From the NCBI GenBank assembly GCA_021018995.1, contig CM037593.1:18008088-18072087 (forward strand): a stretch of 64,000 bases of DNA. The letters run 5' to 3'. A program made the position numbers and the translations under genes. The notes beneath the pieces are model-generated. The model made no database searches. It was not told the DNA's origin and saw only the letters and a list, made by a program, of their open reading frames with translations. Positions 47,228-59,048 of the stretch are shown here, one piece after another (within the stretch, counting starts at the first letter, position 1; every line of letters starts with the position of its first letter). Source of the stretch: Chloranthus sessilifolius (taxonomy: Eukaryota > Streptophyta > Magnoliopsida > Chloranthales > Chloranthaceae).

Positions 47228-49037
47228 TGATGAGTACTGAAAAATGAGGATATTTCGCCCCTAAATACCTATATTTAGCTGTCCAATGAAGGCTATCTAA
47301 TGAGATTGATTAGATTTGAAGTGTTTCAGGTAAATACAAGCCAAGTATAGAAAACAGTACAAGAATTCTGAATATAATGCCAAAACACTGCAACTTCGGG
47401 TAATCAAGAACTTGGTGCGACTTGCGGCTAAATTTGGACCTTCAAGACGGCCGAATTACGAAATTGTCAAAACATGAAAGTTGTAGATCTTTTCATCAGC
47501 TTTCCAACGGCACAAGCATCGTCTCAATCTGAGTTCGGGACAGAAAGTTATGGCCGAACTACCGAAGCAGTGTCTGAACCACAAGAAAGTGCTGATTTTC
47601 ACGGATTTCTGGGGTCGATGCATCGACCCTACAGGTCGATTAATCGAGCCAGAGTTTCAGTCTGACACGAATCTGACACTGGAAACGTGATTTTTTGGAT
47701 TTCTTGTCGGCTCAATGCATCGACACCTATTGGTCGATTAATCGACCCTAAAAAAGTGGCTTAGGAAACCTCCGCGCGATGGGGTTTATTTAAAGCGACT
47801 CAAACACTTCGGGGGGGAGATCTTTTTCAGCATTCGAATTACGTAGGAATTAAATTTAGGAGAGAGTTTTAGTTTTTAGTGTTCTTAGTTTTTAGCCATT
47901 ATTTTTCATAGTTAGACATAGAAATAGGAAGTTTTATTATTTCTTTTTGAGAGCTTTGTTCTTTAATTTTTCAGTACTCATTCCTTCAGTTTATAAATTT
48001 TGTTGAAAGTTTATTTCCTGCATTTATTTCGTTTCTGAAGACTATCATCCGTGTGGATCAACGTAATTTATTTTGAAGTTTGAGGTAATTTTAATTAATG
48101 TTATTTTCTCGTCTTTATTTATTTATGTCATTTACTTACAATATGTGTGGCTAAATTTATAAGGATGGGGATCTAATGATTCCCATCCGAGGGATGTACT
48201 TTTAATAATATAAAATTAGGGATTAAAATATGAGATTTTTAATTTTATGGTTGTTGTGCTATCATGAATGGATGAAATCCCCGCCACTAACCGGGATCGC
48301 GTGTGCCGAGTCATGCCCGGGATCTCAAATCTGTGACGGTAATTTTACCCTATCATTGTTATGGTCTTTGTATTTTCGTTGTGTGGATCTAATTACGATT
48401 ATGTTCTGGGATCGAGTGTGCCGAGCCATGCCCTGAATCTTGGTTCTGTAATGGTAATTTTATCTTAAATATCCCTAATCTGAATAAAGTGTGCCGAGCT
48501 ATGCCCTTGATTTCAGATTTGTAAGTGGTATTCTTGTTGGAATTTTCACCCACCTTGGGGATGATTTTTATTTGAACCTGAGATCATGTGTGTCTAGCCG
48601 TACCCTTGATCCCAGATCTAGATATATGAAAATCATCTAAGTCCTGATTGCAGGGATGCAACGTGGAACCTATTAGGGTGTTGACCATTGATCTTCCATA
48701 AAAGATGTTTGTTACCAATGAAATATCTCATAATTTAATCCTTAGATTTATATTATAGGAAGAACGGACCAAAGATGGGAGGATTTAGTATCTTCATCTT
48801 TATCATCATCTTCACTTTTATTTTTGAATTATCAATTGAATTTTAGTTTGTAGTCATTAATCACCATCAACCACTTAAATCATAAAACTGGTAGAATACT
48901 GTTAGATCTTAATAGATTTTTAGAATTACTTGTCTCTTTTAGGTATTTCAACATAACGATCTCGCATCTCGCACCCACTATATACAAACCGATTCGTGCA
49001 CTTGCGAGTAAAACATTACATTAAAAATATCACATCA
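47228..49037 (+). repeat. Athila 5' LTR
   Basis: It carries paired palindromes TCGATGCATCGA (47615) and TCGATTAATCGA (47636), and a second pair at 47712 and 47734, upstream of a TATA-like TTTATTTAAAG at 47785. It lacks the TTAGTCCTCGTGGG present in the 3' LTR at about 58946. Confidence 0.95.
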
Positions 49038-49043
49038 AGTTTT

Positions 49044-49062
49044 TGGCGCCGTTGCCGGGGAT
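49044..49062 (+). other. Athila primer-binding site (Asp-tRNA type)
   Basis: TGGCGCCGTTGCCGGGGAT lies 6 bp after the LTR. It is the usual Athila/Tat primer site. Confidence 0.92.
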
Positions 49063-49138
49063 TAAATTTAGAAAATCTGAATTTTTGGTAGACAGTAAAT
49101 TTTAGGAATTTTCGAGGATTAAAATAGTATTTCTGCTT

Positions 49139-49175
<37 letters not shown>

Positions 49176-49201
49176 CGAAAATTTCAAATTTAAAAATTTT
49201 A

Positions 49202-49233
<32 letters not shown>

Positions 49234-49235
49234 TT

Positions 49236-49433
49236 TGGAGGTCGATGCATCGACCCACACTGTCGATGCATCGAGCTTGCCTCGATTGATCGAGTTATAC
49301 TCGATTAATCGATTTAAAAAAAAAATAATAATAAATAAAATAAAATTTTTTGAAGGTCGATGCATCGACCCACACTGTCGATGCATCGAGCTTGCCTCGA
49401 TTGATCGAGTTATACTCGATTAATCGATTTAAA
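49236..49433 (+). repeat. Duplicated palindrome cassette in the Athila leader
   Basis: Two copies 115 bp apart each contain TCGATGCATCGA twice, TCGATTGATCGA and TCGATTAATCGA, starting at 49242, 49263, 49282 and 49301, and again at 49357, 49378, 49397 and 49416. Steps are 21, 19 and 19 bp. Poly-A runs of 25-30 bp flank the cassette. Confidence 0.95.
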
Positions 49434-49498
49434 AAAAAAAAAAAAAAATTTGTTTTGAGGTTTTTCTGCCGGAAACCTCCGCTCTGTGCATCCTTTGT

Positions 49499-51205
49499 AT
49501 GCACACTAGGTCTTCTAAAGAGAGAAATTTAGAACCTTTAAATTCTGAGATCGAACGTGCCTGCCGATCAAACCGTAAGGACGCTAGATCAAGGCAGAAA
49601 TTTTTAAGTGAATCATCCACTGAAGTCAATATGACTGACAACATGAATGGGCAACTCAAACAAGAGGAAGAACCAACATTGAGAGAATTGTTCTCTCCGA
49701 TAACTACAAATACCCCATCATGCATTGTATACCCCGCCACACCTGGTGGCCGGTTTGAAATTCGGACAAATGTCATCCAAATCCTTCCAATCTTTCATGG
49801 CATGGAGCGAGAAGATCCATACCAGCATGTTAAAGACTTCGTTGAAGTCTGCTCATCTGTTTACCAAAATTTCAGCGAAGAATCTGTTAGACTGCGCTTA
49901 TTTCCTTTCTCTATAAAGGATAAAGCTAAAGCATGGTTAAATTCTCTACCATCGGGATCCATAACCACCTGGGATCAGATGGTCAAAAAGTTTCTATCAA
50001 AGTTCTTCCCTATGGCGAAGACGAATGCCCTTAGACGTGAAATCACGGATTTCACGCAAGAGGAAGATGAGAGATTATATGAAGCTTGGGATAGATTCAT
50101 GGATCTCTTACTCAAATGTCCGCACCATGGATACTCAAAGTGGAGACTAGTCCAGTGTTTCTACAATGGATTAAATCAACCAAATAGGCATCTGGTGGAG
50201 TCAATGAATGGCGGAGGATTCCTGAGCCTTAAAGAAACCGAATCTTATGCTTTCTTAGAAAAGTTAGCTGAGGATTCTCAGCACTGGGATTTCACAAAGA
50301 CTGGAACAATGGTCTGACCGGGATCAAGCGGAGTTCAACCAAGAAAGGAGGTATGACGTAGTAAAGGATTCCCCAGATCTGATTGCTAAAATTGATTTCC
50401 TCACTCAACAAGTGGAGGAATTGAAAGTAAAGAAGAATGTGCATATGGTCAATACACAACCTGAGCCATGTTCAATTTGTGCAAGTCCAATGCATATGGC
50501 AGATGATTGTCCTTCAATGCAGAACTATCATGAAGACACATCTGAACAGTTAAATGCTGTGAATAATTATGGGCGGAATCAAGGAAACGCTTTCAATGAG
50601 AATAACCCAAATAGCTAGAGATACCACCCTAATTTCTCATGGAAACAAGATAATCAAAGAATGCAGCCCAGGAAACAGGGGATGAACTTTTATCCCCAAC
50701 AAAATTTCAATCAAGGACCCCAGCAGAACTATGGTCAAGGGCAATTTCAGCAGCAAGGGTTCAATAACCCGAATCAATTTCAATACAATCAAAATCAGGT
50801 TGGGCAGCCACGGCAAATGAACCAGAAATTTCAGTTTACACAACCAATGGGAGGTTATCAAAACCAACCACAACAAAATGTTGTGCCGACATTTCCACCA
50901 CCGGGATTTAACAACCCACAGGGAAATCCTGCCCAACGTCCTCATACACAAACTCCTTCTACTGAGGACCTGATGAAACTCATTCATTCTCACACGTCCT
51001 CAATCTCTAAAATAGAGACCCAAATTGGGCAATTGGCATCCTTTCTCTGTGAAAGAGAAAAAGGTTCGTTTCCAAGCCAACCTGTTCCTAACCCAAGGGG
51101 CCAAATAGTTGTTGAACAAACATCAACTTCAACACAAGAGGAGAATCAACAACAAATTCGGGCGATCACTGGCGTTGAGATCTCGGAAAGGTGTCGATAA
51201 CAAAG
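49499..51205 (+). pseudogene. Athila gag
   Basis: The frame starts at ATG 49499 (MHTRSSKERNLEPL). The capsid core reads FHGMEREDPYQHVKDF, LRLFPFSIKDKAKAWLNSLP and ALRREITDFTQEEDERLYEAWDRF, clearly Athila/Tat-type gag. It breaks near 50300 by a 1-base shift into a frame with a single CCHC-like knuckle CSICASPMHMADDC (about 50470), then a TAG at about 50617, then a Gln/Asn-rich tail (50661-51200). It is not functional as it stands. Confidence 0.9.
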
Positions 51206-51235
51206 TAGTGTTACCAGAGGAGGAGGAAGAGTCTG

Positions 51236-53683
51236 ATGGAGAGAAGAAATCTGAAGAGAGAAGAAATTGATGACAAAGTACAAGCAAAAGAAATATCAGA
51301 TGACAGGAGTGAACAGAAGAAAAGTCTTGTTCCGAAAGCACCGTACCCTCAAAGATTGATGGCACCACTGAGAAATCGCGATGTGGAAGGAATAAATGAG
51401 ATTTTCAAGCAATTAAAAATTAATATTCCTTTCCTGGATGCCATCCGTCAAGTACCTGCTTATGCTAAATTTTTGAAGGAATTGGTCACAATCAAAAGAA
51501 AGGCCAATATTCCGAAAAAGGCTTTCTTAGCCGAGCTGGTTAGTTCAGTGTTGCAAGCAAAGCTCCCAATCAAATACAAGGACCCAGGTTGTCCTACAAT
51601 CTCGATCATTATCGGCGATAACCGTATTGATCAGGCCCTTTTGGACTTAGGAGCAAGTGTCAACTTGTTGCCTTATTCTGTGTATAAGGAGCTCGAATTG
51701 GGAGAACTTAAGACCACTGCGATGACCCTTCAGTTAGCTGATCGGTCCGTAAAGATCCCTCGAGGAATTGTAGAAGATGTCCTCATCAAGGTGGATTCTT
51801 TCTACTTTCCTGTAGATTTTGTTGTTCTAGACACTGAACCGGCATCAAATTTGAAGAATAATATTTCAGTGATTCTAGGAAGACCATTCCTAGCGACCTC
51901 CAATGCGTTGATCAATTGTCGAAATGGGATCATGAATCTATCATTTGGGAATATGACAGTGGAACTCAACATTTTTAATATTGCCAAGCAGCCCATGGAG
52001 GATGATGAACATGCACAAGCATGCATACTCGATGAAATTGTAGAGGAAATATTTAATGCATCTGAATCTGACAATCCTCTAGCAGCTTGTCTTACGCATT
52101 TTGGAGAAAATTTCGATGTGGATCAACTAATCCAAGAAGTAAATCACATGTTGGATTCCACACCGCGTCTGGGTGAAGAACAGGAAATAGAGTGTGGAAC
52201 TCAAATTGAATTAATCGAGGAAAAGCAGAAAGAGGAGGAGAAAGTGTCCTTAGAACTTAAACCTCTTCCGGAAAATCTCAAGTATGCCTACCTGGGGGAG
52301 AATGAAACTCAACCTGTTATCATATCATCAACACTGGATGCGAATCAGCAAGGCCAACTCATGGATGTACTCAAAGAGCACAAAAGTGCCCTCGGTTGGT
52401 CGATAAAAGATATCAAAGGCATTAGTCCAACGGTGTGTATGCACCGAATCCATTTGGAAGACAATGCTAAGCCTTCTAGGGAACCACAAAGGAGACTGAA
52501 CCCTATCATGCAAGATGTGGTCCGAAATGAGGTAATCAAACTTTTAGATGCTGGAATCATATACCCCATCTCGGACAGTAAATGGGTCAGCCCCACACAA
52601 GTGGTCCCTAAGAAATCGGGAATCACAGTGGTTAAGAATGAAGAAAACATACTGGTCCCTACAAAAATTCAAACAGGGTGGAGAGTGTGCATTGATTATC
52701 GGAAGTTAAATTTGATGACGCGGAAAGATCACTTTCCACTTCCGTTTATCGATCAGATGTTAGAAAGATTGGCCGGGCATGAGTACTATTGCTTTCTCGA
52801 TGGCTATTCCGGGTATAACCAAATAGTCATTGCACCGGAGGATCAGGAAAAGACCACTTTCACATGTCCTTTTGGTACTTTCTCCTACCGACGAATGCCG
52901 TTTGGGCTTTGTAATGCACCAGCTACATTCCAAAGATGTATGCTGAGTATTTTTTCGGATATGGTCGAGCGATTCTTGGAAGTCTTCATGGACGACTTCT
53001 CGATACATGGAAACAGTTTTGCTGACTGTTTGAAACATTTGTCGCTAGTGCTTGCACGTTGCCAGGAGAAGAATCTTGTTCTTAACTGGGAGAAATGTCA
53101 CTTCATGGTTAAAGATGGCATTGTTTTGGGACACATCATATCGTCCCAGGGTATCAAGGTCGATAAGGCTAAAGTTGATTTAATTGCCGACCTACCACCA
53201 CCGAGGACAGTGAAGGAAATCAGATCTTTTCTGGGCCACGCCGGTTTTTACAGGCGTTTTATTAAAGATTTCAGTAAGATAGCACGGCCGCTCTGCAGCT
53301 TACTTTCCAAAGATGTCCCATTCATCTTTGATGATAAATGTTTGCGGGCCTTTGAAACCATTAAGGCCGAATTAATAAAAGCTCCAATAATTCAATCTCC
53401 GAACTGGGCCTTCCCGTTCGAAATTATGTGCGACGCCTCCGATTATGCAATTGGAGCTGTTTTGGGGCAACGAATAGAAAAATTACCGCATGTGATCTAC
53501 TATGCGAGTCGCACTCTTAATGATGCCCAGTTGAACTACTCGACCACTGAAAAGGAACTGTTGGCGGTAGTTTTCGCGTTGGATAAATTTCGATCCTATT
53601 TATTAGGATCTAAAGTTGTGGTATTCACAGATCACGCCGCTCGATATATCTGTTCGCTAAGAAAGAGGCTAAGGCATGTTTAA
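51236..53683 (+). pseudogene. Athila pol part 1: protease and reverse transcriptase, into RNase H
   Basis: An 815-codon open frame. The aspartic protease has LLDLGASVNLLPYSVY (about 51640). RT contains WRVCIDYRKLN, FLDGYSGYNQI, FGLCNAPATFQRC, and FMDDFSIHG (52987) as the YxDD box. RNase H has MCDASDYAIGAVLGQ, where D is the first catalytic Asp, and YSTTEKELLAVVFA. A 1-base shift near 53640 breaks it, and the frame resumes at 53695 with [15 protein letters not shown]. This longest intact retroelement frame in the window supports a recent insertion. Confidence 0.93.
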
Positions 53684-53694
53684 TTAGGTGGATC

Positions 53695-53883
53695 TTGTTG
53701 TTGCAAGAGTTCGATTTGGAGATCAAGGACAAGAAAGGTTCAGAAAATGTGGTGGCCGATCACTTGTCCCGAATAATTATTGAGAAACCTGACGAGCCTG
53801 TTCCGATCTTGGAGCACTTCCTGATGAACAGGTTGTTCAGATTGATTGCCCACCTTGGTATGCGGATCTTGTCAGTTTCCTAG
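53695..53883 (+). pseudogene. Athila pol: shifted end of RNase H
   Basis: [26 protein letters not shown] is the standard end of Athila RNase H. The frame ends before the integrase start at about 53943. Confidence 0.85.
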
Positions 53884-53942
53884 TCACCGAGAAATTACCT
53901 CACCATTGGTCGAGGAATGAGAAATCTATTTTCTTAGCTCGG

Positions 53943-55124
53943 GTGAAACACTATTTTTTCGAAGATCCGTACTTATTCAAATACTGTCCTGATCAAATCA
54001 TACGAAGATGTATTCCTGAATCTGAGCAACCACGAATCATCTCGTTCTGTCATGAGTTAGCTTGTGGAGGTCACTTTAGTTCCAAAAAGACTGCAGCAAA
54101 GATCTTTCAAAGTGGTTTTTACTGGCCGACGATATTTAAGGATTGTCATCAACATTGCAAATCCTGTCACAACTGTCAAATGCTGGGCCGAATCTCAAAG
54201 CGCAACATGATGCCGCTCAATCCAATTTTAGAAGTTGAATTATTTGATGTTTGGGGGATCGATTTTATGGGTCCTTTCCCGAATTCATTTGGTAACATGT
54301 TTATTCTTGTCGGTTTTGACTACGTTTCGAAATGGGTAGAGGCCGTGGCTTGTAAATCTAATGATCACAGAGTAGTGATCAAATTTCTCAAGGATCAAGT
54401 GTTTTCACGTTTTGGCATTCCAAAGGCGATAATCAGTGATGGTGGAAAGCACTTTTGCAATAAAGTGTTCACCCAATTAATGAAGAAATATGGTGTCACA
54501 CACAGAGTTGCTACACCATACCACCCTCAGACAAGTGGCCAAGTTGAAGTCTCTAATCGGGAACTTAAGCGGATTTTAGAAAAGACAATCAATCCGAACC
54601 GTAAAGACTGGTCGTTAAAGTTAGACGACGCCTATGTCGAATCGCATTTAAAACTCCAATTGGCATGTCGAGATCGGTTGGTCTTTGGTAAAGGATGTCA
54701 CCTCCTGGAATTGGAATATCGAGCATTTTGGGCCGTTAAGTCATTGAATTTCGATTTCCTGAAATCTGGTACCCAAAGGGGTCTCCAAATAAATGAATTA
54801 GATGCGTATGACTGTGCTAAATCGTATAAGGACCGTATGAAACGGGTTCATGATCAATCTATTCTGCGGAAATCATTTGTTGTTGGTCAACAAGTTCTAC
54901 TCTACAATTCCCGACTTCATCTATTTCCGGGGAAACTAAAAACCCGTTGGAGTGGTCCTTTCAAAATCTCTCGAATACTCCCCAATGGGGCAGTAGATAT
55001 TATCAACCCGAAACACGGGAATGTTTTTCGGGTTAACGGTCAGCGATTGAAACCGTTCCTTGAGAATGCGGTTGCATTCTCTGACACTATTTCTTTGAGT
55101 GAGCCACTGGCTCACCCTGACTGA
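53943..55124 (+). pseudogene. Athila integrase
   Basis: A 393-codon frame. The zinc finger is HELACGGH...CKSCHNC, and the DDE core has WGIDFMGPF, ISDGGKHF and HPQTSGQVEVSNRELK (the last E catalytic). Small deletions around 54630-54680 garble the segment between DDAY and VFGKGCHL without leaving a stop. The C-terminal part KTRWSGPFKI and NGQRLKPFL is intact. The protein would insert the element cDNA; it is probably inactive after the internal deletions. Confidence 0.9.
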
Positions 55125-57227
55125 GCAATTCCCAAGGTCGAGCTATCGACTTTAAACTAGCGCTCATTGGGAGGCAACCCAATTGTGTAGTTTTCGTTTG
55201 GTTTAGGATTTAGGCTTTATTAGTTTTTTCGTTCCTTTTTGTTTTGTTGTATTTAGTTTAGATTGTTTTTAATTCCCTCAATAGTGTAACCATATTCCCT
55301 TCAATATATTTTTTATGTTCCGATTTGATGCACATATTCTCTGCACCTGATCTTTGTGTTGAGGTACTTTTTTCAAACAGGTTTGGGGGTGCGCTACTTT
55401 TTTCAGTCAATGAGGACATTGTCATCTTTAGGTTTGGGGGTATGGTTAATTATTTTGCGTCATTTATTTGTTTTATTTGAAAAAAAAAAAAAAAAAAAAA
55501 TTTTTTTTTTATTTTTGAAGTCATCATGCACATTATTTTATGATTGTTTTCAAACTTTAGTGGATGATGCATGTGAATTTAATTTTGAGAATAATAGTGT
55601 CATATTTTGATTACTTGTATCTAAGATGATGAAGCTTAATGTGATATGTTGTGGATAATTTTGATATTCATGCTTAGACTTTTTACACTGATACCAAGCT
55701 AAGACTTAGAAATCGATGAACTGTTTTAAATGTTGAATCTTAGGATTTCAGTGGAGACTAAACCCAGTGAGCTTTAGAGCTAATTTCCCGTCATTGATGA
55801 GTGAATATATAAACTCGGAGTTTTCTTTGAATACGACTTATTTTGCATAATCTCATACACTTCATTTTGACTTGTGACTTTGCATGAAATAAAATTTATA
55901 TCATTATGTTAGAATGTACTGTATATTTACTCAAGACAAATAGGCAAAGTTACTATCTTTTAAGGATATGATTGAAGGCCATCTCTGGCTCGTTTGTGCT
56001 TAAAATGCCCCACCTCAAATAAATTTATCTTTCTAGTACCCCTTTGAGCCTATTGAAAAATTTACCTTTATACATTCTTTGATAAGCCACGTTAACCTTT
56101 AACCCTTCACCATTTTTGAAAATTCAGCTTTACCCTTCTTATTTCTGAGAAATTAGGAACGAGGGATGAGAGTGAACGAAAAGAGAGTAAGTGGAGAGAT
56201 ATTGAGTTGTGGTGTTTACTGAGAGTGTATGACAAAAATAAAAAGAAAAAGGGGAGAAAAAGAAAAAGAAAAGTGTGAAAAAGAATGAAAAATCTGAGGT
56301 GCTTTAAGAAAAAAAAAAAAGGAAGAGAAAAAGAAAGTTGAGAAAAAGAAAAAAAAAAAATTGAGAAAAATAGTGAGAGATTAGAAAAGAAAAAGAAGAG
56401 AAATAGAAAAAAAAAGTTGTTTCTTTTTCAATTTCTCAGAAACTTTGAATCCCAACTTCCAATTCTTTCTTACCCTTTCCTAAGCCCCATTACAACCCTA
56501 AAAAGACCTTCATGATCTGATCTTGCATTAGTAACTGCCTTGTGGAGAGTAAATATGTGATACTTATGACCGTTGATATGACATGCTTAGGATATACAAG
56601 TATCTTCTTATGAGATTTATTTTTGTTCATTGATTGCATCGTGTTTCATTTATCATGTGAGACCTTTTTATTTGCTTTGTATTGATCTCTCACATATGTG
56701 CGAAAACTTATCCACTATCGGTGTCTTTATATTTTGAGAGTATACCTAAAGTGAGGATTGAGTCAAAACAACAGATCCAACGGTTTTCCGTTTAAACTAG
56801 TTCTGAGATGAATGAATTTTGGTTTGGTTATGCACACACTTCACGTTTAGGCATGAATGGATGAGCTATCTAACGAGTTGAGCATTAGACTAATTTGAAT
56901 GGATATTAGTATGATTAGTATAACATTGTTATTTAAAATTGAGAATTCGCATGTTGAATTGATTAATGATTTTTGTTTTTCAATGGTATATATGTTATCA
57001 AAATCATGTTTTGAAAACTCAATTTTATCGATGATTTCAAAAATATATTGAAGTTTGTGGGTAACTTCACTGTAAACCCTCAGGAGACACAACTCCTCCA
57101 CTAGGATCACCTAGGGGTTTAAAGGCTTATTCCACATGCTAAGTGCAATCGTGTTCCCTACGAAAGTGACATTTATTTTCTTTAGTTTGCTTTGCTCGAG
57201 GACTAGCAAAGTGTAGGTTTGGGGGTA
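55125..57227 (+). other. Athila 3' non-coding region with repeated polypurine tracts
   Basis: No env-like frame was found. GGTTTGGGGGT occurs at 55380 and 55431 and, as the terminal polypurine tract, at 57216-57227. Purine-rich (GAAAA)n-like sequence fills 56160-56420. Small frames (55356-55610 plus; 56847-57110 minus) are unrecognised. Confidence 0.8.
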
Positions 57228-59043
57228 TGATGAGTACTGAAAAATGAGGATATTTCGCCCCTAAATACCTATATTTAGCTGTCCAATGAAGGCTATCTGA
57301 TGAGATTGATTAGATTTGAAGTGTTTCAGGTAAATACAAGCCAAGTATAGAAAACAGTACAAGAATTCTGAATATAATGCCAAAACACTGCAACTTCGGG
57401 TAATCAAGAACTTGGTGCGACTTGCAGCTAAATTTGGACCTTCAAGACGGCCGAATTATGAAATTGTCAAAACATGAAAGTTGTAGATCTTTTCGTCAGC
57501 TTTCCCACGGCGCAATAATCGTCTCAATCCGAGTTCGAGACAGAAAGTTATGGCCGAAATACTGAAGCAGTATCTGAACCACAAGAAAGTGCTGATTTTC
57601 ACGGATTTCTGGGGTCGATGCATCGACCCTACAGGTCGATTAATCGAGCCAGAGTTTCAGTCTGACACGAATCTGACACTGGAAACGTGATTTTTTGGAT
57701 TTCTTGTCGGCTCGATGCATCGACACCTATTGGTCGATTAATCGACCCTAAAAAAGTGGCTTAGGAAACCTCCGCGCGGCGGGGTTTATTTAAAGCGACT
57801 CAAACACTTCGGGGGGGAGATCTTTTTCAGCATTAGAATTACGTAGGAATTAAATTTAGGAGAGAGTTTTAGTTTTTAGTGTTCTTAGTTTTTAGCCATT
57901 ATTTTTCATAGTTAGACATAGAAATAGGAAGTTTTATTATTTCTTTTTGAGAGCTTTGTTCTTTAATTTTTCAGTACTCATTCCTTCAGTTTATAAATTT
58001 TGTTGAAAGTTTATTTCCTGCATTTATTTTGTTTCTGAAGACTATCATCCGTGTGGATCAACGTAATTTATTTTGAAGTTTGAGGTAATTTTAATTAATG
58101 TTATTTTCCCGTCTTTATTTATTTATGTCATTTACTTACAATATGTGTGGCTAAATTTATAGGGATGGGGATCTAATGATTCCCATCCGAGGGATGTACT
58201 TTTAATAATATAAAATTAGGGATTAAAATATGAGATTTTTAATTTTATGGTTGTTGTGCTATCATGAATGGATGAAATCCCCGCCACTAACCGGGATCGC
58301 GTGTGCCGAGTCATGCCCGGGATCTCAAATCTGTGACGGTAATTTTACCCTATCATTGTTATGGTCTTTGTGTTTTCGTTGTGTGGATCTAATTACGATT
58401 ATGTTCTGGGATCGAGTGTGCCGAGCCATGCCCTGGATCTTGGTTCTGTAATGATAATTTTATCTTAAATATCCCTAATCTGAATAAAGTTAACCATGCC
58501 CTTGATTTGATTTGTAAGTGGTATTCTTGTTGGAATTTTCACCCACCTTGGGGATGATTTTTATTTGAACCTGAGATCATGTGTGTCTAGCCGTACCCTT
58601 GATCCCAGATCTAGATATATGAAAATCATCTAAGTCCTGATTGCAGGGATGCAACGTGGAACCTATTAGGGTGTTGACCATTGATCTTCCATAAAAGATG
58701 TTTGTTACCAATGAAATATCTCATAATTTAATCCTTAGATTTATATTATAGGAAGAACGGACCAAAGATGGGAGGATTTAGTATCTTCATCTTTATCATC
58801 ATCTTCACTTTTATTTTTGAATTATCAATTGAATTTTAGTTTGTAGTCATTAATCACCATCAACCACTTAAATCATAAAACTGGTAGAATACTGTTAGAT
58901 CTTAATAGATTTCTAGAATTACTTGTCTCTTTTAGGTATTTCAACATTAGTCCTCGTGGGAACGATCTCGTACTCCGCACCCACTATATACAAACCGATT
59001 CGTGCACTTGCGAGTAAAACATTACATTAAAAATATCACATCA
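57228..59043 (+). repeat. Athila 3' LTR
   Basis: It starts TGATGAGTACTG right after the polypurine tract, ends CACATCA and is followed by TSD GATGT at 59044-59048. Confidence 0.96.
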
Positions 59044-59048
59044 GATGT

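Larger units (their letters stand above)
47228..59043 (+). mobile_element. Complete Athila-type Ty3/gypsy element (11.8 kb) nested in the Tekay LTR
   Basis: Two LTRs of 1,810 and 1,816 bp start TGATGAGTACTG and end CACATCA. There are a TSD GATGT, an Asp-tRNA-type primer site, gag and pol in order, a long non-coding 3' region without an env-like frame, and a terminal polypurine tract. The LTRs are nearly identical apart from scattered substitutions and a few indels, so it is the youngest insertion in the nest. Confidence 0.96.

Noticed and set aside
50637..50993. 118-aa minus-strand ORF
   Set aside because: Antisense of the Gln/Asn-rich gag tail of the Athila element.
55356..55610. Env-like protein of the Athila element
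   Set aside because: 84 aa of Phe/Leu/Lys-rich sequence spanning a poly-A/poly-T run, with no signal peptide plus transmembrane arrangement that could be defended.
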